Source of the DNA: Mariluticola halotolerans
Lineage (GTDB): Bacteria > Pseudomonadota > Alphaproteobacteria > Rhizobiales > Devosiaceae
Assembly: GCF_021611515.1 (NCBI RefSeq)
Contig: NZ_CP090960.1
Span: forward strand, 558,001-622,000
Reading direction: 5' to 3'
DNA length: 64,000 nucleotides
In this document: positions 51,188 through 61,256 of the stretch, piece after piece
Layout: the number at the start of each line of letters is the position of its first letter
Numbering within the stretch: the stretch's first letter is position 1
The notes under the pieces: model-generated
What the model saw: the letters and a program-made list of their open reading frames with translations, nothing else
What the model was told of the DNA's origin: nothing
The model's database searches: none
Position numbers and translations under genes: made by a program

Positions 51188-51257
51188 CATTGACGAAATC
51201 GTGCACAGCAGGGTTTTGGTGGTTGGCGTCCATGCCACGGAGTGGCAAAGATAGGCC

Positions 51258-54200
51258 ATGACCCAACCCGGATTTATTCACCTGCACGCCCATTCTGCCT
51301 TTTCCTTGCTGGAGGGGGCTTTGCCACTCGGCAAGCTGTTGGCGCTGGCAGAAAATGACGCCCAGCCGGCGGTTGGTGTGGCGGACACATCCAATTTGTT
51401 CGGCGCGCTTGAACTTTCAGAGAAAGCCGCGGGTAAAGGCATTCAGCCCCTGATTGGTTGCGAGCTGGTTGTTGATCTGGGCAGCCAGAGCGAAGAGCGT
51501 GGCAATGACCGCAGCTTTGGCAAAGACACCATTGTGCTGATGGCGATGAGCGGGGAGGGGTATTCCAATCTCTCACGCCTCGTCAGCCGCGCCTATATGG
51601 AAGGCGATGACGGGCGCGCACTGGCGCGGGTCGACTGGATGGAGAATGGCGCGACGGACGGGCTGATCTGTCTCAGCGGTGGTCCGGAAGGGGCGATTGA
51701 TCCCTGGTTCCTCAATGGTCTCGAGGCGCAGGCTCACGCGCGGCTCGAGCATTTGCGGCGGATTTTCGGTGACCGTTTCTATATCGAATTGCAGCGGCAT
51801 GGCCGGCATAACGAGGCGGTGGTTGAGCCGCAACTGATCGATTATGGCTATCGTTATGGTGTGCCGCTTGTCGCCACCAATGAGCCTTTCTTTCCCAGGC
51901 AGAGCGATTACGAGGCGCATGACGCCTTGCTGGCGATTGCCGGTGGCACTGTTCTGGCCCAGACCGAACGGCGCAAGCTCAGCGACCAGCATTATTTCAA
52001 GACGCGCGCCGAAATGCAGGAAGTGTTTGCCGACCTGCCCGAGGCTTTGGAAAACACAATCGAGATCGCCCAGCGCATCAGTTACCGGCCGCGCACCCGG
52101 GGGCCGATTCTGCCCAAATTTGCCGCAGCGCCTGATCTGAGCGAGGAAGATGCGGATCACGCCGAGGGCGAAGAGCTGGCCCGGCAGGCCCGCGAAGGTC
52201 TGGCCGCACGCATTGCAGCACATGGCATAGCCGAGGCGTTCACCGAAGACGCCTATCGAGAACGGCTTGAGTTCGAGCTTGAAGTGATCCGGAGCATGAA
52301 GTTTCCGGGCTATTTCCTGATCGTTGCCGACTTTATCAAATGGGCCAAGGCCCATGAAATTCCGGTGGGGCCGGGTCGTGGTTCGGGTGCTGGCTCGCTG
52401 GTTGCCTATGCGCTGACCATTACCGATCTGGATCCGCTGCGCTACAATCTGCTGTTCGAACGCTTCCTCAATCCCGACCGTGTGTCGATGCCGGATTTCG
52501 ATATCGATTTCTGTCAGGACCGGCGTGAAGAAGTCATTGCCTACGTTCAGGAGAAATATGGCCGCGAGCAGGTGGCCCAGATCATCACCTTCGGAACGTT
52601 GCAGGCCCGTGCGGCGCTGCGTGATGTTGGGCGTGTGCTGCAAATGCCCTACGGCCAGGTGGACCGTATCTGCAAGCTGGTCCCCGCCAACCCGGCGGCC
52701 CCGGTCACGATTGCCGAAGCCGTCGCCGGTGAACCCAAGCTTCAGGCCATGCGCGATGAGGATGAAACCGTCGCCGAATTGCTGACGATCAGCCAGAATC
52801 TGGAAGGCCTGTTCCGCCACGCCTCAACCCATGCGGCCGGTATCGTTATTGGTGACAGGCCCCTGCAGGATCTGGTGCCGCTTTATCGCGATCCGCGCTC
52901 GGATATGCCGGTTACCCAGTACAATCTGAAATGGGTGGAGCCGGCCGGTCTGGTGAAATTCGATTTCCTCGGGCTGAAAACCCTGACGGTGATCGACAAT
53001 GCCGTGCGCATGATCAATGGCGGCACTGGTGACTTCAATATCTCCAACATCCCCATTGATGATGAGGAGACCTACAAGCTCTACCAGCGGGCCGATACGG
53101 TTGGCGTGTTCCAGGTGGAAAGTCCGGGCATGCGTCGGGCGCTGATCGACCTCAAGCCCGACCGGTTTGAGGACATCATCGCGCTTGTGGCGCTCTATCG
53201 TCCGGGGCCAATGGACAATATTGCCAGCTTCTGTAACCGCAAGCACGGCAAGGAAGATGCGTCCACCCTGCACAAGGACATGGATGCCATCCTGTCCGAG
53301 ACCTATGGCATCATCATCTATCAGGAACAGGTGATGCAGATCGCCCAGACGCTGTCGGGCTATTCCCTTGGTGAAGCCGACCTTTTGCGTCGCGCCATGG
53401 GCAAGAAGATCAAGGCGGAGATGGATGCCCAGCGCACCCGTTTTGTCGAAGGGGCGCTGAAGAAGGATATTTCCGAGAAGCGCGCCGACCAGATTTTTGA
53501 GCTATTGGCCAAATTTGCCAATTACGGTTTCAACAAATCCCACGCTGCCGCCTATGCGCTGGTGTCCTATCAGACAGCCTATCTCAAGGCTCATTACCCA
53601 CGTGAATTCCTCGCGGCGTCAATGACGCTTGATCTTGGCAATACCGACAAGCTTTACGATTTCAAGCGCGAAGCGGCGCGGATGGATATTGAAATCGTGC
53701 CGCCATGCGTCAATCGTTCGCAAGTGCCGTTCTCGGTGCAGGATGGCCGGATCCATTACAGCCTTTGTGCTGTAAAGGGTGTGGGCAAGCATGTCGCCGA
53801 GCATATCGTTGCAATTCGGGGCGATGCGCCTTTTGTTGACCTTGCCGACTTTGCCGTGCGGGTCGATCCCAAGATCGTCAACAAGCGGACGCTTGAAACA
53901 CTGATCAATGCCGGGGCCTTTGACACGCTGGTGCCCCAGCGCGAACAGGCCTTTGCGGTGGCGGACGCCATTATCGGCACTGCGCAGCGCATGACCAATG
54001 AGCGGTCCGAGGGGCAGTGGAACCTGCTTGATACCGACGCGCCGGAACCGATTTCCCTGCCAACGGGTGTGGCCGTGTGGAGCGCGGCGGAAAAGCTGGA
54101 CCGCGAGTTCTCGGCGATCGGCTTTCACCTGTCCGGCCATCCGCTCGACGAATTTGCCGAACTGTTTGAAAAACTCCGCGTGCAGCGCTGGTCTGATTTC

Positions 54201-54704
54201 GAGCGGGCCGTGCGCGATGGCGCGCGGGCCGGCCGCTTGGCGGCCACCGTTTCCTCACGTCAGGACCGCAAAACCCGCAAGGGCACGCCGATGGCGATCA
54301 TGGGCCTGTCCGATCCCAGCGGCAGTTTTGAATGCATCGCCTTTTCCGAAGCCATCAACCAATATGGCGAATATCTGGAAACGGGCAAATCCGCGATCAT
54401 CGAAGTGGAAGCGGATCAGCGGCCGGATGGCGTGAGCCTGCGTTTGCTGCGGGCCCAGCCCATCGAAATGGCAGCGGAAAAGCTGGGGCGGCATCTGACG
54501 GTTTTTGCCGGGGACGCGAAATGTCTTGAACCCATCAAGGCCCAGCTGAAACGGGGCGGTGAGGGGGCTGTGAGTCTCGTTATTATCCGGGACGGCGGTG
54601 CCCGTGAATACGAGGTTTCCCTGCCTGGCAACTTCCGTCTGACACCCGAACTGGCGGGTGGCATCAAATCGCTGGATGGCGTTGTTGATGTCAGTCTGAG
54701 TTGA
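51258..54704 (+). CDS. dnaE: DNA polymerase III alpha subunit
   Basis: 1148-residue replicative polymerase. The N-terminal PHP domain begins FIHLHAHSAFSLLEGA (His-x-His). The palm carries the catalytic Asp pair in MPDFDIDFC, preceded by GPGRGSGAGSLVAYAL. The tandem HhH and OB-fold domains follow at the C-terminal end. SD is weak (AGGCC). Length and order of domains are normal for DnaE1. Confidence 0.97.
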   Translation: MTQPGFIHLHAHSAFSLLEGALPLGKLLALAENDAQPAVGVADTSNLFGALELSEKAAGKGIQPLIGCELVVDLGSQSEERGNDRSFGKDTIVLMAMSGEGYSNLSRLVSRAYMEGDDGRALARVDWMENGATDGLICLSGGPEGAIDPWFLNGLEAQAHARLEHLRRIFGDRFYIELQRHGRHNEAVVEPQLIDYGYRYGVPLVATNEPFFPRQSDYEAHDALLAIAGGTVLAQTERRKLSDQHYFKTRAEMQEVFADLPEALENTIEIAQRISYRPRTRGPILPKFAAAPDLSEEDADHAEGEELARQAREGLAARIAAHGIAEAFTEDAYRERLEFELEVIRSMKFPGYFLIVADFIKWAKAHEIPVGPGRGSGAGSLVAYALTITDLDPLRYNLLFERFLNPDRVSMPDFDIDFCQDRREEVIAYVQEKYGREQVAQIITFGTLQARAALRDVGRVLQMPYGQVDRICKLVPANPAAPVTIAEAVAGEPKLQAMRDEDETVAELLTISQNLEGLFRHASTHAAGIVIGDRPLQDLVPLYRDPRSDMPVTQYNLKWVEPAGLVKFDFLGLKTLTVIDNAVRMINGGTGDFNISNIPIDDEETYKLYQRADTVGVFQVESPGMRRALIDLKPDRFEDIIALVALYRPGPMDNIASFCNRKHGKEDASTLHKDMDAILSETYGIIIYQEQVMQIAQTLSGYSLGEADLLRRAMGKKIKAEMDAQRTRFVEGALKKDISEKRADQIFELLAKFANYGFNKSHAAAYALVSYQTAYLKAHYPREFLAASMTLDLGNTDKLYDFKREAARMDIEIVPPCVNRSQVPFSVQDGRIHYSLCAVKGVGKHVAEHIVAIRGDAPFVDLADFAVRVDPKIVNKRTLETLINAGAFDTLVPQREQAFAVADAIIGTAQRMTNERSEGQWNLLDTDAPEPISLPTGVAVWSAAEKLDREFSAIGFHLSGHPLDEFAELFEKLRVQRWSDFERAVRDGARAGRLAATVSSRQDRKTRKGTPMAIMGLSDPSGSFECIAFSEAINQYGEYLETGKSAIIEVEADQRPDGVSLRLLRAQPIEMAAEKLGRHLTVFAGDAKCLEPIKAQLKRGGEGAVSLVIIRDGGAREYEVSLPGNFRLTPELAGGIKSLDGVVDVSLS

Positions 54705-54710
54705 TCCTTG

Positions 54711-54738
54711 TTGCGTCTTCTCCATAATTAAGCTATAG
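54711..54738 (+). promoter_or_regulatory. Likely promoter of rpsB-tsf
   Basis: TTGCGT (54711-54716), 16-base spacer, CTATAG (54733-54738) right after the dnaE stop codon. Leaves a leader of about 115 bases, which is in keeping with ribosomal protein operons; a control site for S2 may lie in it, but no structure was identified. Confidence 0.42.
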
Positions 54739-54856
54739 CGCGCGCCATCACACACGCAGAGGCGGCCGCCGATAATGGTTTCGGCGCCCATCCGGTGGCG
54801 GGGTTTCCCGTTACATTCCTTTGCGGAGGCAGAAACCGGTTAAGGAGAATTGCCCC

Positions 54857-55882
54857 ATGGCAATGCCCGATTTTTCTATGCGCCAATTGCTTGAAGCTGG
54901 CGTCCATTTTGGTCACCAGAAGCATCGTTGGAATCCGAAGATGGAAAAGTACATCTTCGGTGTCCGTAACGACATCCACATCATCGATCTGAGCCAGACC
55001 GTGCCGATGCTCTATCGCGCCCTGCAGCTCGTGTCTGACACCGTGGCCGATGGCGGCCGCGTTCTGTTCGTTGGCACCAAGCGCCAGGCAGCGCCCGTTG
55101 TTGCCGAGGCTGCACGCCAGTCCGCTCAGTATTTTGTCAATTCCCGCTGGTTGGGCGGCATGCTCACCAACTGGCAGACCATTTCGAACTCCATTGCCCG
55201 TTTGCGTGAGCTTGAAGCTCAGCAGGCCGAAGGCATGCAGGGTTTGACCAAGAAAGAGCGCCTCCAGCGTTCGCGTGAGCAGGAACGCCTTGAGCGTGAC
55301 CTTGGCGGCATCAAGGACATGGGCAACCTGCCCAGCCTGTTGTTTGTCATCGACACCAACAAGGAATCGATCGCCATCAAGGAAGCCCGCCGTCTGGGTA
55401 TCCCGGTTGTCGCCATTGTCGATACCAATTGCGATCCTGACATTGTCGATTTTGCCATCCCCGGCAACGACGATGCGTCACGTGCGCTTGAACTCTATTG
55501 CTCGCTGGTCTCCAAGGCTGCGATTGACGGCATTGCCCGTTCGTCCACCTCGCAGGGCATCGATCTGGGTGCTGCTGAAGTGACACCGGAAGAGCCAGTT
55601 CTCGAAGCTGCGCCGGCTGCTGAAGAAGCACCTGCCGCCGCTGAAGAAGAACTTGAAGCCCTGTTCACCGCGCCCGAAGGCGAAGCCGATGATCTCAAGA
55701 AGATCTCTGGCGTTGGTCCCGTGCTTGAGAAGAAGCTCAATGCACTCGGCGTGACGACATTTGCCCAGGTTGCAGCCTTCACAGTTGAAGATATTGCCAA
55801 GCTGGACGATGCGCTGAACTTCAAGGGGCGGATCGATCGTGACAATTGGCTGGACCAGGCTGCCGAGCTGGCAAAAGGCTGA
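54857..55882 (+). CDS. rpsB: 30S ribosomal protein S2 with C-terminal extension
   Basis: 341 residues; S2 is usually about 240-260. Residues 1-235 are a normal S2 ([45 protein letters not shown]). Residues about 237-277 form an acidic Glu/Ala/Pro linker with no Lys or Arg. Residues 278-341 are a helix-hairpin-helix-like module that ends the protein and shares 47 of 64 positions with the NuoE C-terminus. S2 sits on the 30S back near the head; an extra HhH domain there could contact RNA or a partner (inference). The start is the ATG at 54857, with TAAGGAG. Confidence 0.97.
   Translation: MAMPDFSMRQLLEAGVHFGHQKHRWNPKMEKYIFGVRNDIHIIDLSQTVPMLYRALQLVSDTVADGGRVLFVGTKRQAAPVVAEAARQSAQYFVNSRWLGGMLTNWQTISNSIARLRELEAQQAEGMQGLTKKERLQRSREQERLERDLGGIKDMGNLPSLLFVIDTNKESIAIKEARRLGIPVVAIVDTNCDPDIVDFAIPGNDDASRALELYCSLVSKAAIDGIARSSTSQGIDLGAAEVTPEEPVLEAAPAAEEAPAAAEEELEALFTAPEGEADDLKKISGVGPVLEKKLNALGVTTFAQVAAFTVEDIAKLDDALNFKGRIDRDNWLDQAAELAKG
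55688..55879 (+). other. HhH-like module at ribosomal protein S2 C-terminus (copy 2)
   Basis: Encodes S2 residues 278-341, the exact end of the protein. Same 64-residue module as NuoE 310-373, with the invariant cores [22 protein letters not shown] and FKGRI. The linker ahead of it is acidic here and basic in NuoE. Confidence 0.85.
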
Positions 55883-55954
55883 TCCGTCATCACGACGTAA
55901 CAAAGATACGACTATCGGGGCATATTACGAGAGCCCATAGAAAGGTATTTACCC

Positions 55955-56887
55955 ATGGCAATTACAGCTGCACAGGTAAAAGAACTTCGCGAGTTGACCG
56001 GCGTTGGCATGATGGATTGCAAGAATGCACTCCAGGAAACCAATGGTGACATGGACGCGGCCGTTGACTGGCTGCGCACCCGCGGTCTCGCAAAAGCTGC
56101 AAAAAAGGCCGGCCGCGTTGCGGCTGAAGGCCTGGTTGGCCTGCAGGTCGAAGGCACACGTGGTGCTGTGGTCGAGGTGAACTCTGAGACCGATTTCGTT
56201 GCACGCAACGAAGATTTCCAGACCATTGTTACCAATGTCGCTAAACTGGCTTTGGCAGTGGACGGTGACGTGGCTGCGCTTGGCGCGGCTTCTTATCCGG
56301 AAACAGGTCGCACAGTGTCCGGTGAAATCACCGAAGCTGTGGCCAAGATCGGTGAAAACCTCAACCTGCGCCGTTCGGCAATGGTTTCGGTTTCCGACGG
56401 CGTTATCGGCAATTACGTGCATGGTTCGGTTGCACCGGGTCTGGGTTCGATCGGTATTCTGGTTGGCCTCGAATCCACTGGCGACAAGGCCGTGCTCGAG
56501 GCGCTGGGCAAGCAGCTGGCAATGCATGTTGCCGCCGCAAGCCCGACCCCGCTTGCCATTCTTCCTGAAGAACTGGATGCCGCTCTGGTTGAGCGCGAGC
56601 GTGCCTTGTTCAAGGAGCAGGCTATCGCTTCGGGTAAGCCTGCCGAGATCGCTGAAAAGATGGTCGAGGGGCGGATGCGCAAGTTCTATGAGGAAGTCTG
56701 CCTGTTGTCGCAGACCTTCGTCATTGACGGCGAAACCAAGGTTGCCGATGCCATTGCTGCTGCTGAAAAAGACGCAGGCGCACCGATCAAGCTTTCTGCC
56801 TTTGTCCGTTTCGCCATCGGCGACGGCATTGAAAAGGAAGAGGGTGATTTCGCTGCTGAGGTTGCAGCAACTGCGGGCACTCGATAA
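55955..56887 (+). CDS. tsf: Elongation factor Ts
   Basis: 310-residue GDP/GTP exchange factor for EF-Tu. N-terminal UBA-like part ([19 protein letters not shown], by its ends) and [13 protein letters not shown] are the family signatures. It starts after rpsB in the usual operon; SD AAAGG. Confidence 0.97.
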   Translation: MAITAAQVKELRELTGVGMMDCKNALQETNGDMDAAVDWLRTRGLAKAAKKAGRVAAEGLVGLQVEGTRGAVVEVNSETDFVARNEDFQTIVTNVAKLALAVDGDVAALGAASYPETGRTVSGEITEAVAKIGENLNLRRSAMVSVSDGVIGNYVHGSVAPGLGSIGILVGLESTGDKAVLEALGKQLAMHVAAASPTPLAILPEELDAALVERERALFKEQAIASGKPAEIAEKMVEGRMRKFYEEVCLLSQTFVIDGETKVADAIAAAEKDAGAPIKLSAFVRFAIGDGIEKEEGDFAAEVAATAGTR

Positions 56888-56944
56888 CGTGCCGCCGGGC
56901 GCCGGAAGAATCGACGCTTGCAAGCAGATTCAAAAGGGTGCCGG

Positions 56945-57658
56945 ATGGTTAAGTCCGATTATAAACGGATACTTTTAAAGGTCTCCGGCGAGGCTCTCGC
57001 CGGAGATCAGTCTTATGGAATATCGTCGGGTTTTCTCGACAAGGTTGCCAAGCAGATCGTCGATCTGGCCAATCGTGGCGTTGAAATCGGCATTGTCATC
57101 GGTGGTGGCAACATTTTTCGGGGCATGGCTGTCGCCGCAAAGGGCGGAGACCGGGTGATCGGCGACCATATGGGCATGCTGGGCACCGTGATTAACGCAC
57201 TCGCCCTTGGCGATGCGATCCGCCGGAATGGTGGTAGAAGCCATGTGTTTTCGAGCGTTTCCATGCCCTCCATTGCGGATACATTTACCCAGCGTGGCGC
57301 GATTGCGGCTATTGAAGGTGGTTCGGTGGTCATTTGCGCCGGTGGTACGGGCAATCCCTTTTTCACCACAGATACGGCGGCGGCGCTCAAGGCGATTGAA
57401 CTGCGTTGCGATGTGCTGTTGAAAGGCACCAAGGTCGACGGCGTTTATTCCGATGACCCGGCGACAAATCCAGACGCACAGCGTTTTGAGCAGATCAGCC
57501 ACGATGATGTGATCAGTCGCAACCTGCGTGTGATGGATACGGCGGCATTTGCGCTTGCCCGCGACAATGCTCTGCCGATAATTGTCTATGCGCTTGACGT
57601 TAAAGAAGGTCTGGTCGGCGTGCTTGAGGGCGAAGGTAAAAGTACCCGCATCGGCTGA
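56945..57658 (+). CDS. pyrH: Uridylate kinase (UMP kinase)
   Basis: 237-residue enzyme of the amino-acid kinase fold that makes UDP from UMP, as a hexamer. Seen: LLKVSGEALAG, IGGGNIFRG, ICAGGTGNPFFTTDTAA (by parts GGTGNPFFTTDTAA), and LLKGTKVDGVYS. The start is the ATG at 56945 (AAGGGTGCCGG). Confidence 0.96.
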   Translation: MVKSDYKRILLKVSGEALAGDQSYGISSGFLDKVAKQIVDLANRGVEIGIVIGGGNIFRGMAVAAKGGDRVIGDHMGMLGTVINALALGDAIRRNGGRSHVFSSVSMPSIADTFTQRGAIAAIEGGSVVICAGGTGNPFFTTDTAAALKAIELRCDVLLKGTKVDGVYSDDPATNPDAQRFEQISHDDVISRNLRVMDTAAFALARDNALPIIVYALDVKEGLVGVLEGEGKSTRIG

Positions 57659-57690
57659 ACGACTAACCTGAATGTAAAGAGGATTGAACA

Positions 57691-58251
57691 ATGGCTGAAG
57701 AATTTTCGATCGACGCGCTGAAGTCCCGGATGAAAAAGTCGATTGCTGCGCTCAAGGACGAGTTCGGCGGTTTGCGCACAGGCCGTGCAAGTGCCAGTCT
57801 TCTCGAACCGGTCATGGTTGATGCCTATGGTACCAAGATGCCGCTCAATCAGGTCGCAACCGTTTCCGTGCCGGAATCGCGCATGTTGAGCGTACAGGTC
57901 TGGGATAATTCGATGTCAGGCGCTGTCGAAAAGGCTATCCGCGAAAGCGGGCTTGGCTTGAATCCGGCTAGTGAAGGCGCTGTAATCCGGGTGCCGATTC
58001 CCGAACTCAACGAAGAACGGCGCCGCGAACTGACCAAAGTCGCCAATAATTATGCCGAGCAGGCCCGTGTTGCTGTGCGGCACATTCGCCGCGACGGGAT
58101 GGATCAGCTCAAAAAGCTGGAAAAAGACGGTGACATCGGTCAGGACGAGGGGCGCACCCTTTCGGATCAGGTGCAAAAGGTCACGGATGAAGCTGTTTCC
58201 GAGATTGATGGTCTGCTGAGCACCAAAGAGCAGGAAATCATGCAGGTCTAG
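57691..58251 (+). CDS. frr: Ribosome recycling factor
   Basis: 186-residue protein that with EF-G splits the post-termination ribosome. Seen: [16 protein letters not shown] (by parts [11 protein letters not shown]), [36 protein letters not shown]. It lies 32 bases after pyrH. Confidence 0.97.
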   Translation: MAEEFSIDALKSRMKKSIAALKDEFGGLRTGRASASLLEPVMVDAYGTKMPLNQVATVSVPESRMLSVQVWDNSMSGAVEKAIRESGLGLNPASEGAVIRVPIPELNEERRRELTKVANNYAEQARVAVRHIRRDGMDQLKKLEKDGDIGQDEGRTLSDQVQKVTDEAVSEIDGLLSTKEQEIMQV

Positions 58252-58280
58252 TTCCCACCGGAACCATTGGAGGGGCGGTT

Positions 58281-59036
58281 ATGCCCAGGGACAGTGTTAC
58301 AGGCAGTTTGGCGCAGGAGGCTCCGGCCTTGAGAATTCCGCGTCATTTGGCCGTGACGATGGACGGGAATGGCCGCTGGGCGATTGCGCGGGGCAAGCCG
58401 CGGACGGAAGGCCATCGTGCGGGTACGGATTCCTTGCGGCGGCTTGTGGAATACGCGATCCGCTATGGCGTCAGTTACCTGACGGTTTTCAGTTTCAGTT
58501 CCGAGAACTGGTCGCGGCCGCGCGACGAGGTGAACTTCATTTTTGGCCTCCTCCGCCGTTTTGTCTCGTCCGATCTCGACAAGCTGGTGCGCAACAATGT
58601 GCGCATCCGGGTGGTTGGGGAGCGGGCAGGGCTTGATACGCAGATTTTGCAGCTTATCAACAAGGCAGAGAATGACACGGCCAGCAATGATGGGCTGACG
58701 CTTGTCGTGGCGTTCAACTATGGCGGTAAAGCCGAGATCGTCAATGCGGTGCGCGGCCTTGCACGCCAGGTGCAGGCCGGCACACTCGATCCCGACGAGA
58801 TTTCCGAGGACATGATTTCCGGGGCGCTCTACGCTGCAGATATTCCCGCGCCCGATGTTGTGTTGCGGACCAGTGGCGAGCAGCGCTTTTCCAATTTCCT
58901 GCTTTGGCAATCAGCCTATTCCGAGCTTGTTTTTATTGAAGAAAACTGGCCTGATTTTGATGAGGCCTGCTTTGTCCGGGTGCTCGAGGATTTCGGTCGC
59001 CGTGAGCGCCGTTTTGGAGGCGTCGGGGCAGGGTAA
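58281..59036 (+). CDS. uppS: Isoprenyl (undecaprenyl diphosphate) synthase
   Basis: 251-residue cis-prenyltransferase that makes the C55 lipid carrier for peptidoglycan and lipopolysaccharide. Seen: MDGNGRWA near residue 30 (catalytic Asp), FSFSSENWSRP (by SSENWSRP) and RTSGEQRFSNFLLWQSAYSEL (by TSGEQRFSNFLLWQ). SD TTGGAGGGG. Its stop overlaps the cdsA start by one base. Confidence 0.96.
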   Translation: MPRDSVTGSLAQEAPALRIPRHLAVTMDGNGRWAIARGKPRTEGHRAGTDSLRRLVEYAIRYGVSYLTVFSFSSENWSRPRDEVNFIFGLLRRFVSSDLDKLVRNNVRIRVVGERAGLDTQILQLINKAENDTASNDGLTLVVAFNYGGKAEIVNAVRGLARQVQAGTLDPDEISEDMISGALYAADIPAPDVVLRTSGEQRFSNFLLWQSAYSELVFIEENWPDFDEACFVRVLEDFGRRERRFGGVGAG

Positions 59037-59881
59037 TGGGCAATTCTGAAAACGATTCTTCTGGTAGACGCAGATGGGCTGATTTGGGCCCACGCTTTTT
59101 GTCGGCTCTTGTGCTTGTCCCGGTAACGGCTCTGGTGCTCTATCTGGGCGGCGTCTGGTTTGCCGCTCTGGTCGGCGGCGTGTTTGCTGGTGCCTATCGC
59201 GAGTGGGAAATCATGGTCACCAGCCGGCGGCCTGATTTAGTCGGCATGGTCCTTATCGGGCTGTTGGCATTGTCTGCCCTGCTTTTCCCGTTGTTCGGCA
59301 TTTTCGCCAGCATTCTCGTTCTGGCGGTTGCCGTGGCGCTTGCGCTTGTCGCGCCCAGCCCGGCGCGGTGCTGGCGTGCGGGCGGCGTGGCCTATCTCGG
59401 CATCGTGATTTTTACCATTCTGTCGATAAGAGGCACCGGGCATATCGGTATTTCAGCCGGTGTGTTTCTTGCAGCTTCCGTATGGCTGACGGATTCCGCG
59501 GCATTTTTTACCGGGCGTCATCTGGGGGGCGTGAAGCTTTCGCCGGATATTTCACCCTCAAAAACCTGGTCCGGTGCCCTTGGCGGTCTGGCGATCGGCA
59601 CGCTGGGCGGCACGCTGGTCTGGCTGGTTGTCACGCCATCCCCCTGGTGGATTGGCACCGGATTTGCCGCTTTGCTGAGTATTTCAGGACAGTTGGGTGA
59701 TCTTGCTGAAAGTGCGATCAAGCGTCGGTTCCGTGTCAAGGACAGTAGTGACCTGATCCCCGGACATGGCGGACTGCTCGATCGGCTCGACAGCCTTACA
59801 CTTGCCACGGTCGTGGTCTTTGTGATCGGTGGCTTGCATGCAGGCCGGGATGCCGTCGCCAGCGGCTTCCTGTTCTGGTAG
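59036..59881 (+). CDS. cdsA: Phosphatidate cytidylyltransferase
   Basis: 281-residue membrane enzyme that makes CDP-diacylglycerol, the precursor of phospholipids. About seven or eight helices and the C-terminal signature (SAIKRRFRVKDSSDLIPGHGGLLDRLDS, by KDSSDLIPGHGGLLDRLDS). In many relatives dxr follows; here it does not. Confidence 0.95.
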   Translation: MGNSENDSSGRRRWADLGPRFLSALVLVPVTALVLYLGGVWFAALVGGVFAGAYREWEIMVTSRRPDLVGMVLIGLLALSALLFPLFGIFASILVLAVAVALALVAPSPARCWRAGGVAYLGIVIFTILSIRGTGHIGISAGVFLAASVWLTDSAAFFTGRHLGGVKLSPDISPSKTWSGALGGLAIGTLGGTLVWLVVTPSPWWIGTGFAALLSISGQLGDLAESAIKRRFRVKDSSDLIPGHGGLLDRLDSLTLATVVVFVIGGLHAGRDAVASGFLFW

Positions 59882-59964
59882 GCCTGTCTGAGTTTTTGAC
59901 AGCTTTTTAACCCCTTGCAATCATGGCTGACAGATCGTTCTGCTCCAGCCTTGGAAAGTGACCC

Positions 59965-61074
59965 ATGGATTTCGCTTATTGGCTTTTGTCCTACCTTCTG
60001 CCCTTTCTGGCGGTTTTGACCGTCATCGTTTTCGTGCATGAAATGGGGCATTACCTGGTGGCGCGCTGGAATGGTGTGGCCATTGAGACGTTTTCCATCG
60101 GCTTCGGCCGCGAATTGCTGGGCTGGACCGACCGGGCCGGCACGCGCTGGCGCATCGCCATGGTGCCGCTTGGCGGCTATGTGCGTTTTGTGGGGGACAT
60201 GAACGCGGCCAGCGTGCCGGACGGTGAGGCGTCAAAGGGCCTGCCTGATGCGGAAGCGGCGCGGCTGTTTCACAACAAGTCTGTCTGGCAGCGGATTGCC
60301 GTTGTTGTCGCAGGGCCCTTTGCCAATTTCATTTTCACGTTTCTGGTGCTTTACGTGCTTTTGCTCGGCTATGGCCGCTATACCTTGCCCGCAACCATCG
60401 ACGATGTAATTCAAGGCGATGTTGCGGCGACGGCGGGGTTGCTGCCCGGCGATGAAGTCGTCGAGGTTGATGGCTATCGTGTGCGCGGCTTTTCAGACTT
60501 TCAGCGCTTGATCGCCACAAGCCCGGATCGCCCGGTTACTGTGGTTGTCGACCGGCTCGGCCAGAATCTGACTTTCGTGATGACGCCGCAATCCACCGAG
60601 ATTGAAGACCGGTTTGGCAACCAGCAGCGCATTGGCCGCATTGGCGTCAGCCGTCAGACTGAGGCTGATGATTTCACGCTTTATCGGCCCGGACCGGTAG
60701 AAGCTGTGGGGCTGACCCTTGAAGAGATCCGTTTCATCATTGACCGCACCGCCGCTTTCCTGGGCGATTTCTTCGTCGGGCGCGGTGATCTGGATCAGCT
60801 TGGCGGGCCGGTAAAGGTGGCGCAGGTTTCCGGCGAGGTGGCAACGCTGGGCGTTGTGGCCCTTATCAACCTGATGGCGCTGCTGTCGCTGAATATCGGC
60901 ATTTTCAACCTGTTTCCGATCCCGATGCTCGATGGCGGGCATTTGCTGTTTTATATTATCGAGGCGGTGCGCGGACGCCCGCTGAGCATGCGCGTGCAGG
61001 AAATCGGTTTTCGTTTCGGATTGGCTATCGTATTGTCGCTAACGGTTTTTACACTAGTTAATGACTTGTTCTGA
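59965..61074 (+). CDS. rseP: RIP zinc metalloprotease RseP
   Basis: 369-residue site-2-type protease that cuts within the membrane. The zinc motif HEMGH is at 25-29 in the first helix, a single PDZ domain is at about 125-210, and the C-terminal LDGGHLLFYIIEAVRG holds the third metal ligand Asp. SD GGAAAG. bamA follows. Confidence 0.94.
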   Translation: MDFAYWLLSYLLPFLAVLTVIVFVHEMGHYLVARWNGVAIETFSIGFGRELLGWTDRAGTRWRIAMVPLGGYVRFVGDMNAASVPDGEASKGLPDAEAARLFHNKSVWQRIAVVVAGPFANFIFTFLVLYVLLLGYGRYTLPATIDDVIQGDVAATAGLLPGDEVVEVDGYRVRGFSDFQRLIATSPDRPVTVVVDRLGQNLTFVMTPQSTEIEDRFGNQQRIGRIGVSRQTEADDFTLYRPGPVEAVGLTLEEIRFIIDRTAAFLGDFFVGRGDLDQLGGPVKVAQVSGEVATLGVVALINLMALLSLNIGIFNLFPIPMLDGGHLLFYIIEAVRGRPLSMRVQEIGFRFGLAIVLSLTVFTLVNDLF

Positions 61075-61256
61075 GTCGTGTTCACGAAGCGGGTCTGTGT
61101 GTTGCGGTAATGCAAGATTTCCAAGTTTTTGGTAACTGATTGCCGGGTTAACCCTTGCTCTGGGTTAAAAAAACAGTACAAGCTTTCAATGGAGTTAGCT
61201 TGAAGAGTGCTGCGCGCAGCGATTCTTCATGGGGTCTATAAGGGCAAGATATAATT

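Noticed and set aside
51573-52820. 415-codon minus-strand open frame opposite dnaE
   Set aside because: Shadow of dnaE with reverse-strand composition.
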